Origin: Nematostella vectensis
Taxonomy: Eukaryota; Cnidaria; Anthozoa; Actiniaria; Edwardsiidae
Reading direction: 5' to 3'
Length of the DNA: 64,000 nucleotides
NCBI RefSeq assembly: GCF_932526225.1
Contig: NC_064045.1
Coordinates: 15,806,442 to 15,870,441, forward strand
In this document: positions 26,785 through 39,887 of the stretch, piece after piece
How the letters are laid out: every line of letters starts with the position of its first letter
Position numbering within the stretch: the stretch's first letter is position 1
Notes under the pieces: model-generated
What the model saw: only the letters and a program-made list of their open reading frames with translations
Told to the model about the DNA's origin: nothing
Databases searched by the model: none
Translations under genes and position numbers: made by a program

Positions 26785-29700
26785 GGCTATCAGCGGGAAT
26801 CGAACCCGGGTCGTTTCGTTAGTAGTCAAGTGCCCGCAACGAAAGACTAACGTGGCATTGCTGAAGGGAATCGTAATGAAAATTACTTTTAATACTATTG
26901 GTATCGTAAACTATCCCAAGCAAAGTCAACATCGGACTGGAGGTTACATTCGGGAAAAGCTTCAGGGTTACATTCGGGAATTTGTTTTACGAGTGTAACC
27001 TCCAAAAGGTTACAATCAAAAATTTTTTTTCCGAATGTAAATTCCAAAAAGTAACATTAGGAAAAATAAAACAGTATACTCGGAAAAAAAGGTATATCAA
27101 TCTATCGAGCGCTATGCTCTATGTTAGAATCTACTTAATCAAGTTATCCAAGGAATCTAGTTAGTTCTTGTGTGCATAAAATATGTACAGGATCCTGAAC
27201 AAAGCATGAGCACATCAAAGATGCTGAGAGTACATAAAAATGTCGCTATACCTTCTTTTTATGTCATGACAAACCAAGAACAGTATAATTAAGTATCGAT
27301 ATTTAAAAAAAAAAAATAAAGAAAAAAAAATAGGCTATCAGCGGGAATCGAACCCGGGTCGCTGCGTTAGTAGTCAAGTGCCCGCAACGAAAGACTAACG
27401 TGGCATTGCTGAAGGGAATTGTAATGAAAACTACTTTTTAATACTATTGGTATCGTAAACTATCCCAAGCAAAGTCACCATCGGACTGGAGGTTACATTC
27501 GGGAAAAGCTTCAGGGTTACATTCGGGAATTTGTTTTACGAGTGTAACCTCCAAAAGGTTACAATCAATAATTTTTTTCCGAATGTAAATTCCAAAAAGT
27601 AACATTAGGAAAAATAAAACAGTATACTCGGAAAAAAAGTATATCAATCTATCGAGCGCTATGCTCTATGTTAGAATATACTTAATCAAGTTTTCCAAGG
27701 AATCTAGTTAGTTCTTGTGTGCATAAAATATTTACAGGATCCTGAACAAAGCATGAGCACATCAAAGATGCTGAGAGTACATCAAAATGTCCCTATACCT
27801 TCTTTTTATGTCATGACACACCAAGAACAGTATAATTAAGTATCGATATTTAAAAAAAAAAATAAAGAAAAAAAAATAGGCTATCAGCGGGAATCGAACC
27901 CGGGTCGTTTCGTTAGTAGTCAAGTGCCCGCAACGAAAGACTAACGTGGCATTGCTGAAGGGAATCGTAATGAAAATTACTTTTAATACTATTGGTATCG
28001 TAAACTATCCCAAGCAAAGTCAACATCGGACTGGAGGTTACATTCGGGAAAAGCTTCAGGGTTACATTCGGGAATTTGTTTTACGAGTGTAACCTCCAAA
28101 AGGTTACAATCAATAATTTTTTTTCCGAATGTAAATTCCAAAAAGTAACATTAGGAAAAATAAAACAGTATACTCGGAAAAAAAGGTATATCAATCTATC
28201 GAGCGCTATGCTCTATGTTAGAATCTACTTAATCAAGTTATCCAAGGAATCTAGTTAGTTCTTGTGTGCATAAAATATGTACAGGATCCTGAACAAAGCA
28301 TGAGCACATCAAAGATGCTGAGAGTACATAAAAATGTCCCTATACCTTCTTTTTATGTCATGACAAACCAAGAACAGTATAATTAAGTATCGATATTTAA
28401 AAAAAAAAAATAAAGAAAAAAAAATAGGCTATCAGCGGGAATCGAACCCGGGTCGCTGCGTTAGTAGTCAAGTGCCCGCAACGAAAGACTAACGTGGCAT
28501 TGCTGAAGGGAATTGTAATGAAAACTACTTTTTAATACTATTGGTATCGTAAACTATCCCAAGCAAAGTCACCATCGGACTGGAGGTTACATTCGGGAAA
28601 AGCTTCAGGGTTACATTCGGGAATTTGTTTTACGAGTGTAACCTCCAAAAGGTTACAATCAATAATTTTTTTCCGAATGTAAATTCCAAAAAGTAACATT
28701 AGGAAAAATAAAACAGTATACTCGGAAAAAAAAGTATATCAATCTATCGAGCGCTATGCTCTATGTTAGAATCTACTTAATCAAGTTTTCCAAGGAATCT
28801 AGTTAGTTCTTGTGTGCATAAAATATTTACAGGATCCTGAACAAAGCATGAGCACATCAAAGATGCTGAGAGTACATAAAAATGTCCCTATACCTTCTTT
28901 TTATGTCATGACACACCAAGAACAGTATAATTAAGTATCGCTATTTAAAAAAAAATAAAGAAAAAAATAGGCTATCAGCGGGAATCGAACCCGGGTCGCT
29001 GCGGTAGTAGTCAAGTGCCCGCAACGAAAGACTAACGTGGCATTGCTGAAGGGAATTGTAATGAAAACTACTTTTTAATACTATTGGTATCGTAAACTAT
29101 CCCAAGCAAAGTCACCATCGGACTGGAGGTTACATTCGGGAAAAGCTTCAGGGTTACATTCGGGAATTTGTTTTACGAGTGTAACCTCCAAAAGGTTACA
29201 ATCAATAATTTTTTTCCGAATGTAAATTCCAAAAAGTAACATTAGGAAAAATAAAACAGTATACTCGGAAAAAAAAGTATATCAATCTATCGAGCGCTAT
29301 GCTCTATGTTAGAATCTACTTAATCAAGTTTTCCAAGGAATCTAGTTAGTTCTTGTGTGCATAAAATATTTACAGGATCCTGAACAAAGCATGAGCACAT
29401 CAAAGATGCTGAGAGTACATAAAAATGTCCCTATACCTTCTTTTTATGTCATGACACACCAAGAACAGTATAATTAAGTATCGCTATTTAAAAAAAAATA
29501 AAGAAAAAAATAGGCTATCAGCGGGAATCGAACCCGGGTCGCTGCGTTAGTAGTCAAGTGCCCGCAACGAAAGACTAACGTGGCATTGCTGAAGGGAATT
29601 GTAATGAAAATTACTTTTAATACTATTGGTATCGTAAACTATCTCAAGCAAAGTCACCATCGGATTGGAGGTTACATTCGGGAAAAGCTTAAGGGTTACA

Positions 29701-31151
29701 TTCGGGACTTTGTTTTACGAGTGTAACCTCCAAAAGGTTACAATCAATAATTTTTTTCCGAATGTAAATTCCAAAAAGTAACATTAGGAAAAATAAAACA
29801 GTATACTCGGAAAAAAAGGTATATCAATCTATCGAGCGCTATGCTCTATGTTAGAATCTACTTAATCAAGTTATCCAAGGAATCTAGTTAGTTCTTGTGT
29901 GCATAAAATATGTACAGGATCCTGAACAAAGCATGAGCACATCAAAGATGCTGAGAGTACATAAAAATGTCCCTATACCTTCTTTTTATCTCATGACACA
30001 CCAAGAACAGTATAATTAAGTATCGATATTTAAAAAAAAATAATAAAGAAAAACAAAATAGGCTATCAGCGGGAATCGAACCCGGGTCGCTGCGTTAGTA
30101 GTCAAGTGCCCGCAACGAAAGACTAACGTGGCATTGATGAAGGGAATTGTAATGAAAATTACTTTTAATACTATTGGTATCGTAAACTATCCCAAGCAAA
30201 GTCACCATCGGACTGGAGGTTACATTCGGGAAAAGCTTTAGGGTTACATTCGGGAATTTGTTTTACGAGTGTAACCTCCAAAAGGTTACAATCGATAATT
30301 TTTTTTCCGAATGTAAATTCCAAAAAGTAACATTAGGAAAAATAAAACAGTATACTCGGAAAAAAAGGTATATCAATCTATCGAGCGCTATGCTCTATTT
30401 TAGAATCTACTTAATCAAGTTATCCAAGGAATCTAGTTAGTTCTTGTGTGCATAAAATATGTACAGGATCCGGAACAAAGCATGAGCACATCAAAGATGC
30501 TGAGAGTACATCAAAATGTCCCTATACCTTCTTTTTATGTCATGACACACCAAGAACAGTATAATTAAGTATCGATATTTAAAAAAAAAAATAAAGAAAA
30601 AAAAAATAGGCTATCAGCGGGAATCGAACCCGGGTCGTTGCGTTTGTAGTCAAGTGCCCGCAACGAAAGACTAACGTGGCATTGCTGAAGGGAATAGTAA
30701 TGAAAATTACTTTTAATACTATTGGTATCGTAAACTATCCCAAGCAAAGTCAACATCGGACTGGAGGTTACATTCGGGAAAAGCTTCAGGGTTACATTCG
30801 GGAATTTGTTTTACGAGTGTAACCTCCAAAAGGTTACAATCAATAATTTTTTTTCCGAATGTAAATTCCAAAATGTAACATTAGGAAAAATAAAACAGTA
30901 TACTCGGAAAAAAAGGTATATCAATCTATCGAGCGCTATGCTCTATGTTAGAATCTACTTAATCAAGTTATTCAAGGAATCTAGTTAGTTCTTGTGTGCA
31001 TAAAATATGTACAGGATCCTGAACAAAGCATGAGCACATCAAAGATGCTGAGAGTACATAAAAATGTCCCTATACCTTCTTTTTATGTCATGACACACCA
31101 AGAACAGTATAATTAAGTATCGATATTTAAAAAAAATAAAGAAAAAAAATA
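26239..31151. repeat. Nine-monomer block, copy 1 of a tandem pair
   Basis: Unit starts are 26239, 26785, 27333, 27879, 28427, 28970, 29513, 30061 and 30609. Markers in order are ATCGTATTGG; TCGTTTCGTT; AAAACTACTTTTTAAT; TCGTTTCGTT again; AAAACTACTTTTTAAT twice (28427 and 28970); ATCTCAAGC with GCTTAAGGG; AAAACAAAATAGG with GATGAAGG; and GCGTTTGTAG with GAATAGTAATG. The block is followed at once by a second copy that lacks the unit matching 28970. Confidence 0.9.
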
Positions 31152-34100
31152 GGCTATCAGCGGGAATCGAACCCGGGTCGCTGCGGTAGTAGTCAAGTGC
31201 CCGCAACGAAAGACTAACGTGGCATTGCTGAAGGGAATTGTAATGAAAATTACTTTTAATACTATTGGTATCGTAATCTATCCCAAGCAAAGTCACCATC
31301 GTATTGGAGGTTACATTCGGGAAAAGCTTCAGGGTTACATTCGGGAATTTGTTTTACGAGTGTAACCTCCAAAAGGTTACAATCAATATTTTTTTTCCGA
31401 ATGTAAATTCCAAAAAGTAACATTAGGAAAAATAAAACAGTATACTCGGAAAAAAAGGTATATCAATCTATCGAGCGCTATGCTCTATGTTAGAATCTAC
31501 TTAATCAAGTTATCCAAGGAATCTAGTTAGTTCTTGTGTGCATAAAATATGTACAGGATCCGGAACAAAGCATGAGCACATCAAAGATGCTGAGAGTACA
31601 TCAAAATGTCCCTATACCTTCTTTTTATGTCATGACACACCAAGAACAGTATAAATAAGTATCGATATTTAAAAAAAAAAATAAAGAAAAAAAAATAGGC
31701 TATCAGCGGGAATCGAACCCGGGTCGTTTCGTTAGTAGTCAAGTGCCCGCAACGAAAGACTAACGTGGCATTGCTGAAGGGAATCGTAATGAAAATTACT
31801 TTTAATACTATTGGTATCGTAAACTATCCCAAGCAAAGTCAACATCGGACTGGAGGTTACATTCGGGAAAAGCTTCAGGGTTACATTCGGGAATTTGTTT
31901 TACGAGTGTAACCTCCAAAAGGTTACAATCAAAAATTTTTTTTCCGAATGTAAATTCCAAAAAGTAACATTAGGAAAAATAAAACAGTATACTCGGAAAA
32001 AAAGGTATATCAATCTATCGAGCGCTATGCTCTATGTTAGAATCTACTTAATCAAGTTATCCAAGGAATCTAGTTAGTTCTTGTGTGCATAAAATATGTA
32101 CAGGATCCTGAACAAAGCATGAGCACATCAAAGATGCTGAGAGTACATAAAAATGTCGCTATACCTTCTTTTTATGTCATGACAAACCAAGAACAGTATA
32201 ATTAAGTATCGATATTTAAAAAAAAAAAATAAAGAAAAAAAAATAGGCTATCAGCGGGAATCGAACCCGGGTCGCTGCGTTAGTAGTCAAGTGCCCGCAA
32301 CGAAAGACTAACGTGGCATTGCTGAAGGGAATTGTAATGAAAACTACTTTTTAATACTATTGGTATCGTAAACTATCCCAAGCAAAGTCACCATCGGACT
32401 GGAGGTTACATTCGGGAAAAGCTTCAGGGTTACATTCGGGAATTTGTTTTACGAGTGTAACCTCCAAAAGGTTACAATCAATAATTTTTTTCCGAATGTA
32501 AATTCCAAAAAGTAACATTAGGAAAAATAAAACAGTATACTCGGAAAAAAAGTATATCAATCTATCGAGCGCTATGCTCTATGTTAGAATATACTTAATC
32601 AAGTTTTCCAAGGAATCTAGTTAGTTCTTGTGTGCATAAAATATTTACAGGATCCTGAACAAAGCATGAGCACATCAAAGATGCTGAGAGTACATCAAAA
32701 TGTCCCTATACCTTCTTTTTATGTCATGACACACCAAGAACAGTATAATTAAGTATCGATATTTAAAAAAAAAAATAAAGAAAAAAAAATAGGCTATCAG
32801 CGGGAATCGAACCCGGGTCGTTTCGTTAGTAGTCAAGTGCCCGCAACGAAAGACTAACGTGGCATTGCTGAAGGGAATCGTAATGAAAATTACTTTTAAT
32901 ACTATTGGTATCGTAAACTATCCCAAGCAAAGTCAACATCGGACTGGAGGTTACATTCGGGAAAAGCTTCAGGGTTACATTCGGGAATTTGTTTTACGAG
33001 TGTAACCTCCAAAAGGTTACAATCAATAATTTTTTTTCCGAATGTAAATTCCAAAAAGTAACATTAGGAAAAATAAAACAGTATACTCGGAAAAAAAGGT
33101 ATATCAATCTATCGAGCGCTATGCTCTATGTTAGAATCTACTTAATCAAGTTATCCAAGGAATCTAGTTAGTTCTTGTGTGCATAAAATATGTACAGGAT
33201 CCTGAACAAAGCATGAGCACATCAAAGATGCTGAGAGTACATAAAAATGTCCCTATACCTTCTTTTTATGTCATGACAAACCAAGAACAGTATAATTAAG
33301 TATCGATATTTAAAAAAAAAAAATAAAGAAAAAAAAATAGGCTATCAGCGGGAATCGAACCCGGGTCGCTGCGTTAGTAGTCAAGTGCCCGCAACGAAAG
33401 ACTAACGTGGCATTGCTGAAGGGAATTGTAATGAAAACTACTTTTTAATACTATTGGTATCGTAAACTATCCCAAGCAAAGTCACCATCGGACTGGAGGT
33501 TACATTCGGGAAAAGCTTCAGGGTTACATTCGGGAATTTGTTTTACGAGTGTAACCTCCAAAAGGTTACAATCAATAATTTTTTTCCGAATGTAAATTCC
33601 AAAAAGTAACATTAGGAAAAATAAAACAGTATACTCGGAAAAAAAAGTATATCAATCTATCGAGCGCTATGCTCTATGTTAGAATCTACTTAATCAAGTT
33701 TTCCAAGGAATCTAGTTAGTTCTTGTGTGCATAAAATATTTACAGGATCCTGAACAAAGCATGAGCACATCAAAGATGCTGAGAGTACATAAAAATGTCC
33801 CTATACCTTCTTTTTATGTCATGACACACCAAGAACAGTATAATTAAGTATCGCTATTTAAAAAAAAATAAAGAAAAAAATAGGCTATCAGCGGGAATCG
33901 AACCCGGGTCGCTGCGGTAGTAGTCAAGTGCCCGCAACGAAAGACTAACGTGGCATTGCTGAAGGGAATTGTAATGAAAATTACTTTTAATACTATTGGT
34001 ATCGTAAACTATCTCAAGCAAAGTCACCATCGGATTGGAGGTTACATTCGGGAAAAGCTTAAGGGTTACATTCGGGACTTTGTTTTACGAGTGTAACCTC

Positions 34101-35524
34101 CAAAAGGTTACAATCAATAATTTTTTTCCGAATGTAAATTCCAAAAAGTAACATTAGGAAAAATAAAACAGTATACTCGGAAAAAAAGGTATATCAATCT
34201 ATCGAGCGCTATGCTCTATGTTAGAATCTACTTAATCAAGTTATCCAAGGAATCTAGTTAGTTCTTGTGTGCATAAAATATGTACAGGATCCTGAACAAA
34301 GCATGAGCACATCAAAGATGCTGAGAGTACATAAAAATGTCCCTATACCTTCTTTTTATCTCATGACACACCAAGAACAGTATAATTAAGTATCGATATT
34401 TAAAAAAAAATAATAAAGAAAAACAAAATAGGCTATCAGCGGGAATCGAACCCGGGTCGCTGCGTTAGTAGTCAAGTGCCCGCAACGAAAGACTAACGTG
34501 GCATTGATGAAGGGAATTGTAATGAAAATTACTTTTAATACTATTGGTATCGTAAACTATCCCAAGCAAAGTCACCATCGGACTGGAGGTTACATTCGGG
34601 AAAAGCTTTAGGGTTACATTCGGGAATTTGTTTTACGAGTGTAACCTCCAAAAGGTTACAATCGATAATTTTTTTTCCGAATGTAAATTCCAAAAAGTAA
34701 CATTAGGAAAAATAAAACAGTATACTCGGAAAAAAAGGTATATCAATCTATCGAGCGCTATGCTCTATTTTAGAATCTACTTAATCAAGTTATCCAAGGA
34801 ATCTAGTTAGTTCTTGTGTGCATAAAATATGTACAGGATCCGGAACAAAGCATGAGCACATCAAAGATGCTGAGAGTACATCAAAATGTCCCTATACCTT
34901 CTTTTTATGTCATGACACACCAAGAACAGTATAATTAAGTATCGATATTTAAAAAAAAAAATAAAGAAAAAAAAAATAGGCTATCAGCGGGAATCGAACC
35001 CGGGTCGTTGCGTTTGTAGTCAAGTGCCCGCAACGAAAGACTAACGTGGCATTGCTGAAGGGAATAGTAATGAAAATTACTTTTAATACTATTGGTATCG
35101 TAAACTATCCCAAGCAAAGTCAACATCGGACTGGAGGTTACATTCGGGAAAAGCTTCAGGGTTACATTCGGGAATTTGTTTTACGAGTGTAACCTCCAAA
35201 AGGTTACAATCAATAATTTTTTTTCCGAATGTAAATTCCAAAAAGTAACATTAGGAAAAATAAAACAGTATACTCGGAAAAAAGGTATATCAAAGTATCG
35301 AGCGCTATGCTCTATGTTAGAATCTACTTAATCAAGTTATCCAAGGAATCTAGTTAGTTCTTGTGCGCATAAAATATGTACAGGATCCTGAACAAAGCAT
35401 GAGCACATCAAAGATGCTGAGAGTACATAAAAATGTCCCTATACCTTCTTTTTATGTCATGACACACCAAGAACAGTATAATTAAGTATCGATATTTAAA
35501 AAAAAAATAAAGAAAAAAAAAATA
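31152..35524. repeat. Eight-monomer block, copy 2 of the tandem pair
   Basis: Unit starts are 31152, 31698, 32246, 32792, 33340, 33883, 34431 and 34979. The first five units are shifted 4913 bp from their partners and the last three 4370 bp, a difference of one 543-bp unit. Intervals between partners agree (546, 548, 546, 548, then 543, 548, 548). The unit at 33883 combines a GCGGTAG head with the ATCTCAAGC body. In copy 1 those two parts are split between 28970 and 29513, which places the crossover inside the tRNA-like region. Confidence 0.9.
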
Positions 35525-38500
35525 GGCTATCAGCGGGAATCGAACCCGGGTCGCTGCGGTAGTAGTCAAGTGCCCGCAACGAAAGACTAACGTGGCATTG
35601 CTGAAGGGAATTGTAATGAAAATTACTTTTAATACTATTGGTATCGTAAACTATCCCAAGCAAAGTCACCATCGGACTGGAGGTTACATTCGGGAAAAGC
35701 TTTAGGGTTACATTCGGGAATTTGTTTTACGAGTGTAACCTCCAAAAGGTTACAATCGATAATTTTTTTTTTCCGAATGTAAATTCCAAAAAGTAACATT
35801 AGGAAAAATAAAACAGTATACTCGGAAAAAAAGGTATATCAATCTATCGAGCGCTATGCTCTATGTTAGAATCTACTTAATCAAGTTATCCAAGGAATCT
35901 AGTTAGTTCTTGTGTGCATAAAATATGTACAGGATCCTGAACAAAGCATGAGCACATTAAAGATGCTGAGAGTACATAAAAATGTCCCTATACCTTCTTT
36001 TTATGTCATGACACACCAAGATCAGTATAATTAAGTATCGATATTTAAAAAAAAAAATAAAAAAAAAAAAATAGGGTATCAGCGGGAATCGAACCCGGGT
36101 AGCTGCGTTAGTAGTCAAGTGCCCGCAACGAAAGACTAACGTGGCATTGCTGAAGGGAATTGTAATGAAAATTACTTTTAATACTATTGGTATCGTAAAC
36201 TATCCCAAGCAAAGTCACCATCGGACTGGAGGTTACATTCGGGAAAAGCTTTAGGGTTACATTCGGGAATTTGTTTTACGAGTGTAACCTCCAAAAGGTT
36301 ACAATCTATAATTTTTTTCCGAATGTAAATTCCAAAAAGTAACATTAGGAAAAATAAAACAGTATACTCGGAAAAAAAAGTATATCAATCTATCGAGCGC
36401 TATGCTCTATGTTAGAATCTACTTAATCAAGTTTTCCAAGGAATCTAGTTAGTTCTTGTGTGCATAAAATATGTACAGGATCCTGAACAAAGCATGAGCA
36501 CATCAAAGATGCTGAGAGTACATAAAAATGTCCCTATACCTTCTTTTTATGTCATGACACACCAAGAACAGTATAATAAAGTATCGATTTTAAAAAAAAA
36601 AATAAAGAAAAAAAATAGGCTATCAGCGGGAATCGAACCCGGGTCGCTGCGGTAGTAGTCAAGTGCCCGCAACGAAAGACTAACGTGGCATTGCTGAAGG
36701 GAATTGTAATGAAAATTACTTTTAATACTATTGGTATCGTAAACTATCCCAAGCAAAGTCACCATCGGATTGGAGGTTACATTCGGGAAAAGCTTCAGGG
36801 TTACATTCGGGAATTTGTTTTACGAGTGTAACCTCCAAAAGGTTACAATCAATAATTTTTTTCCGAATGTAAATTCCAAAAAGTAACATTAGGAAAAATA
36901 AAACAGTATACTCGGAAAAAAAGGTATATCAATCTATCGAGCGCTATGCTCTATGTTAGAATCTACTTAATCAAGTTATCCAAGGAATCTAGTTAGTTCT
37001 TGTGTGCATAAAATATGTACAGGATCCTGAACAAAGCATGAGCACATCAAAGATGCTGAGAGTACATAAAAATGTCCCTATACCTTCTTTTTATGTCATG
37101 ACACACCAAGAACAGTATAATTAAGTATCGATATTTAAAAAAAAATAATAAAGAAAAACAAAATAGGCTATCAGCGGGAATCGAACCCGGGTCGCTGCGG
37201 TAGTAGTCAAGTGCCCGCAACGAAAGACTAACGTGGCATTGATGAAGGGAATTGTAATGAAAATTACTTTTAATACTATTGGTATCGTAAACTATCCCAA
37301 GCAAAGTCACCATCGGACTGGAGGTTACATTCGGGAAAAGCTTTAGGGTTACATTCGGGAATTTGTTTTACGAGTGTAACCTCCAAAAGGTTACAATCGA
37401 TAATTTTTTTTCCGAATGTAAATTCCAAAAAGTAACATTAGGAAAAATAAAACAGTATACTCGGAAAAAAAGGTATATCAATCTATCGAGCGCTATGCTC
37501 TATTTTAGAATCTACTTAATCAAGTTATCCAAGGAATCTAGTTAGTTCTTGTGTGCATAAAATATGTACAGGATCCGGAACAAAGCATGAGCACATCAAA
37601 GATGCTGAGAGTACATCAAAATGTCCCTATACCTTCTTTTTATGTCATGACACACCAAGAACAGTATAATTAAGTATCGATATTTAAAAAAAAAATAAAG
37701 AAAAAAAAATTGGCTATCAGCGGGAATCGAACCCGGGTCGTTGCGTTAGTAGTCAAGTGCCCGCAACGAAAGACTAACGTGGCATTGCTGAAGGGAATAG
37801 TAATGAAAATTACTTTTAATACTATTGGTATCGTAAACTATCCCAAGCAAAGTCAACATCGGACTGGAGGTTACATTCGGGAAAAGCTTCAGGGTTACAT
37901 TCGGGAATTTGTTTTACGAGTGTAACCTCCAAAAGGTTACAATCAATAATTTTTTTTCCGAATGTAAATTCCAAAAAGTAACATTATGAAAAATAAAACA
38001 GTATACTCGGAAAAAAAGGTATATCAATCTATCGAGCGCTATGCTCTATGTTAGAATCTACTTAATCAAGTTATCCAAGGAATCTAGTTAGTTCTTGTGC
38101 GCATAAAATATGTACAGGATCCTGAACAAAGCATGAGCACATCAAAGATGCTGAGAGTACATAAAAATGTCCCTATGCCTTCTTTTTATGTCATGACACA
38201 CCAAGAACAGTATAATTAAATATCGATATTTAAAAAAAAAATAAAGAAAAAAAAATAGGCTATCAGCGGGAATCGAACCCGGGTCGCTGCGGTAGTAGTC
38301 AAGTGCCCGCAACGAAAGACTAACGTGGCATTGCTGAAGGGAATTGTAATGAAAATTACTTTTAATACTATTGGTATCGTAAACTATCCCAAGCAAAGTC
38401 ACCATCGGACTGGAGGTTACATTCGGGAAAAGCTTTAGGGTTACATTCGGGAATTTGTTTTACGAGTGTAACCTCCAAAAGGTTACAATCGATAATTTTT

Positions 38501-39887
38501 TTTCCGAATGTAAATTCCAAAAAGTAACATTAGGAAAAATAAAACAGTATACTCGGAAAAAAAGGTATATCAATCTATCGAGCGCTATGCTCTATGTTAG
38601 AATCTACTTAATCAAGTTATCCAAGGAATCTAGTTAGTTCTTGTGTGCATAAAATATGTACAGGATCCTGGACAAAGCATGAGCACATCAAAGATGCTGA
38701 GAGTACATAAAAATGTCCCTATACCTTCTTTTTATGTCATGACACACCAAGAACAGTATAATTAAGTATCGATATTTAAAAAAAATAAAGAATAAGAAGT
38801 AGGCTATCAGCGGGAATCGAACCCGGGTCGCTGCGTTAATAGTCAAGTGCCCGCAACGAAAGACTAACGTGGCATTGCTGAAGGGAATTGTAATGAAAAT
38901 TACTTTTAATACTATTGGTATCGTAAACTATCCCAAGCAAAGTCACCATCGGACTGGAGGTTACATTCGGGAAAAGCTTCAGGGTTACATTCGGGAATTT
39001 GTTTTACGAGTGTAACCTCCAAAAGGTTACAATCAATAATTTTTTTTCCGAATGTAAATTCCAAAAAGTAACATTAGGAAAATAAAACAGTAGACTCTGT
39101 AAAAAAGGTATATCAATCTATCGTGCGCTATGCTCTATGTTAGAATCTACTTAATCAAGTTATCCAAGGAATCTAGTTAGTTCTTGTGTGCATAAAATAT
39201 GTACAGGATCCTGAACAAAGCATGAGCACATCAAAGATGCTGAGAGTACATAAAATGTCCCTATACCTTCTTTTTATGTCATGACACACCAAGAACAGTA
39301 TAATTAAGTAGCGATATTTAAAAAAAATAAAGAAAAAAAATAGGCTATCAGCGGGAATCGAACCCGGGTCGCTGCGTTAGTAGTCAAGTGCCCGCAACGA
39401 AAGACTAACGTTGCATTGCTGAAGGGAATTGTAATGAAAATTACTTTTAATACTATTGGTATCGTAAACTATCCCAAGCAAAGTCACCATCGGACTGGAG
39501 GTTACATTCGGGAAAAGCTTCAGGGTTACATTCGGGAATTTGTTTTACGAGTGTAACCTCTAAAAGGTTACAATCGATAATTTCTTTTCCGAATGTAAAT
39601 TCCAAAAAGTAACATTAGGAAAATAAAACAGTATACTCGGAAAAAAAGGTATATCAATCTATCGAGCGCTATGCTCTATGTTAGAATCTACTTAATCAAG
39701 TTATCCAAGGAATCTAGTCAGGTCTTGTGTGCATAAAATCTGTACAGGATCCTGAACAAAGCATGAGCACATCAAAGAGGCGGAGAGTACATAAAAATGT
39801 CCCTATACCTTCTTTTTATGTCATGACACACCAAGAACAGTATAATTAAGTATCGATATTTAAAAAAAAAATAAAGATAAAAAAATA
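35525..39887. repeat. Eight mixed monomers
   Basis: Unit starts are 35525, 36074, 36618, 37166, 37712, 38258, 38802 and 39343. The unit at 36074 (GGGTATCAG, GGGTAGCTGCG, AATCTATAATT) matches the one at 42616. The unit at 37166 (AAAACAAAATAGG, GATGAAGG, CTATTTTAG) matches the one at 44251. The unit at 37712 shares GAATAGTAATG with 30609 and 34979, and uniquely begins TTGGCTATC. The unit at 38802 is preceded by an odd linker, AATAAGAAGTAGG, and carries AGTAGACTCTG. The 39343 unit has AATTTCTTTTCC. No perfect higher-order period is visible here. Confidence 0.78.

Noticed and set aside
37712-37735. Retrotransposon primer-binding site
   Set aside because: The + strand is complementary to a tRNA 3' end, and this unit even begins TTGGCTATC. 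But similarity runs through the D and anticodon arms, far beyond a primer site, and no LTR or coding sequence is present.
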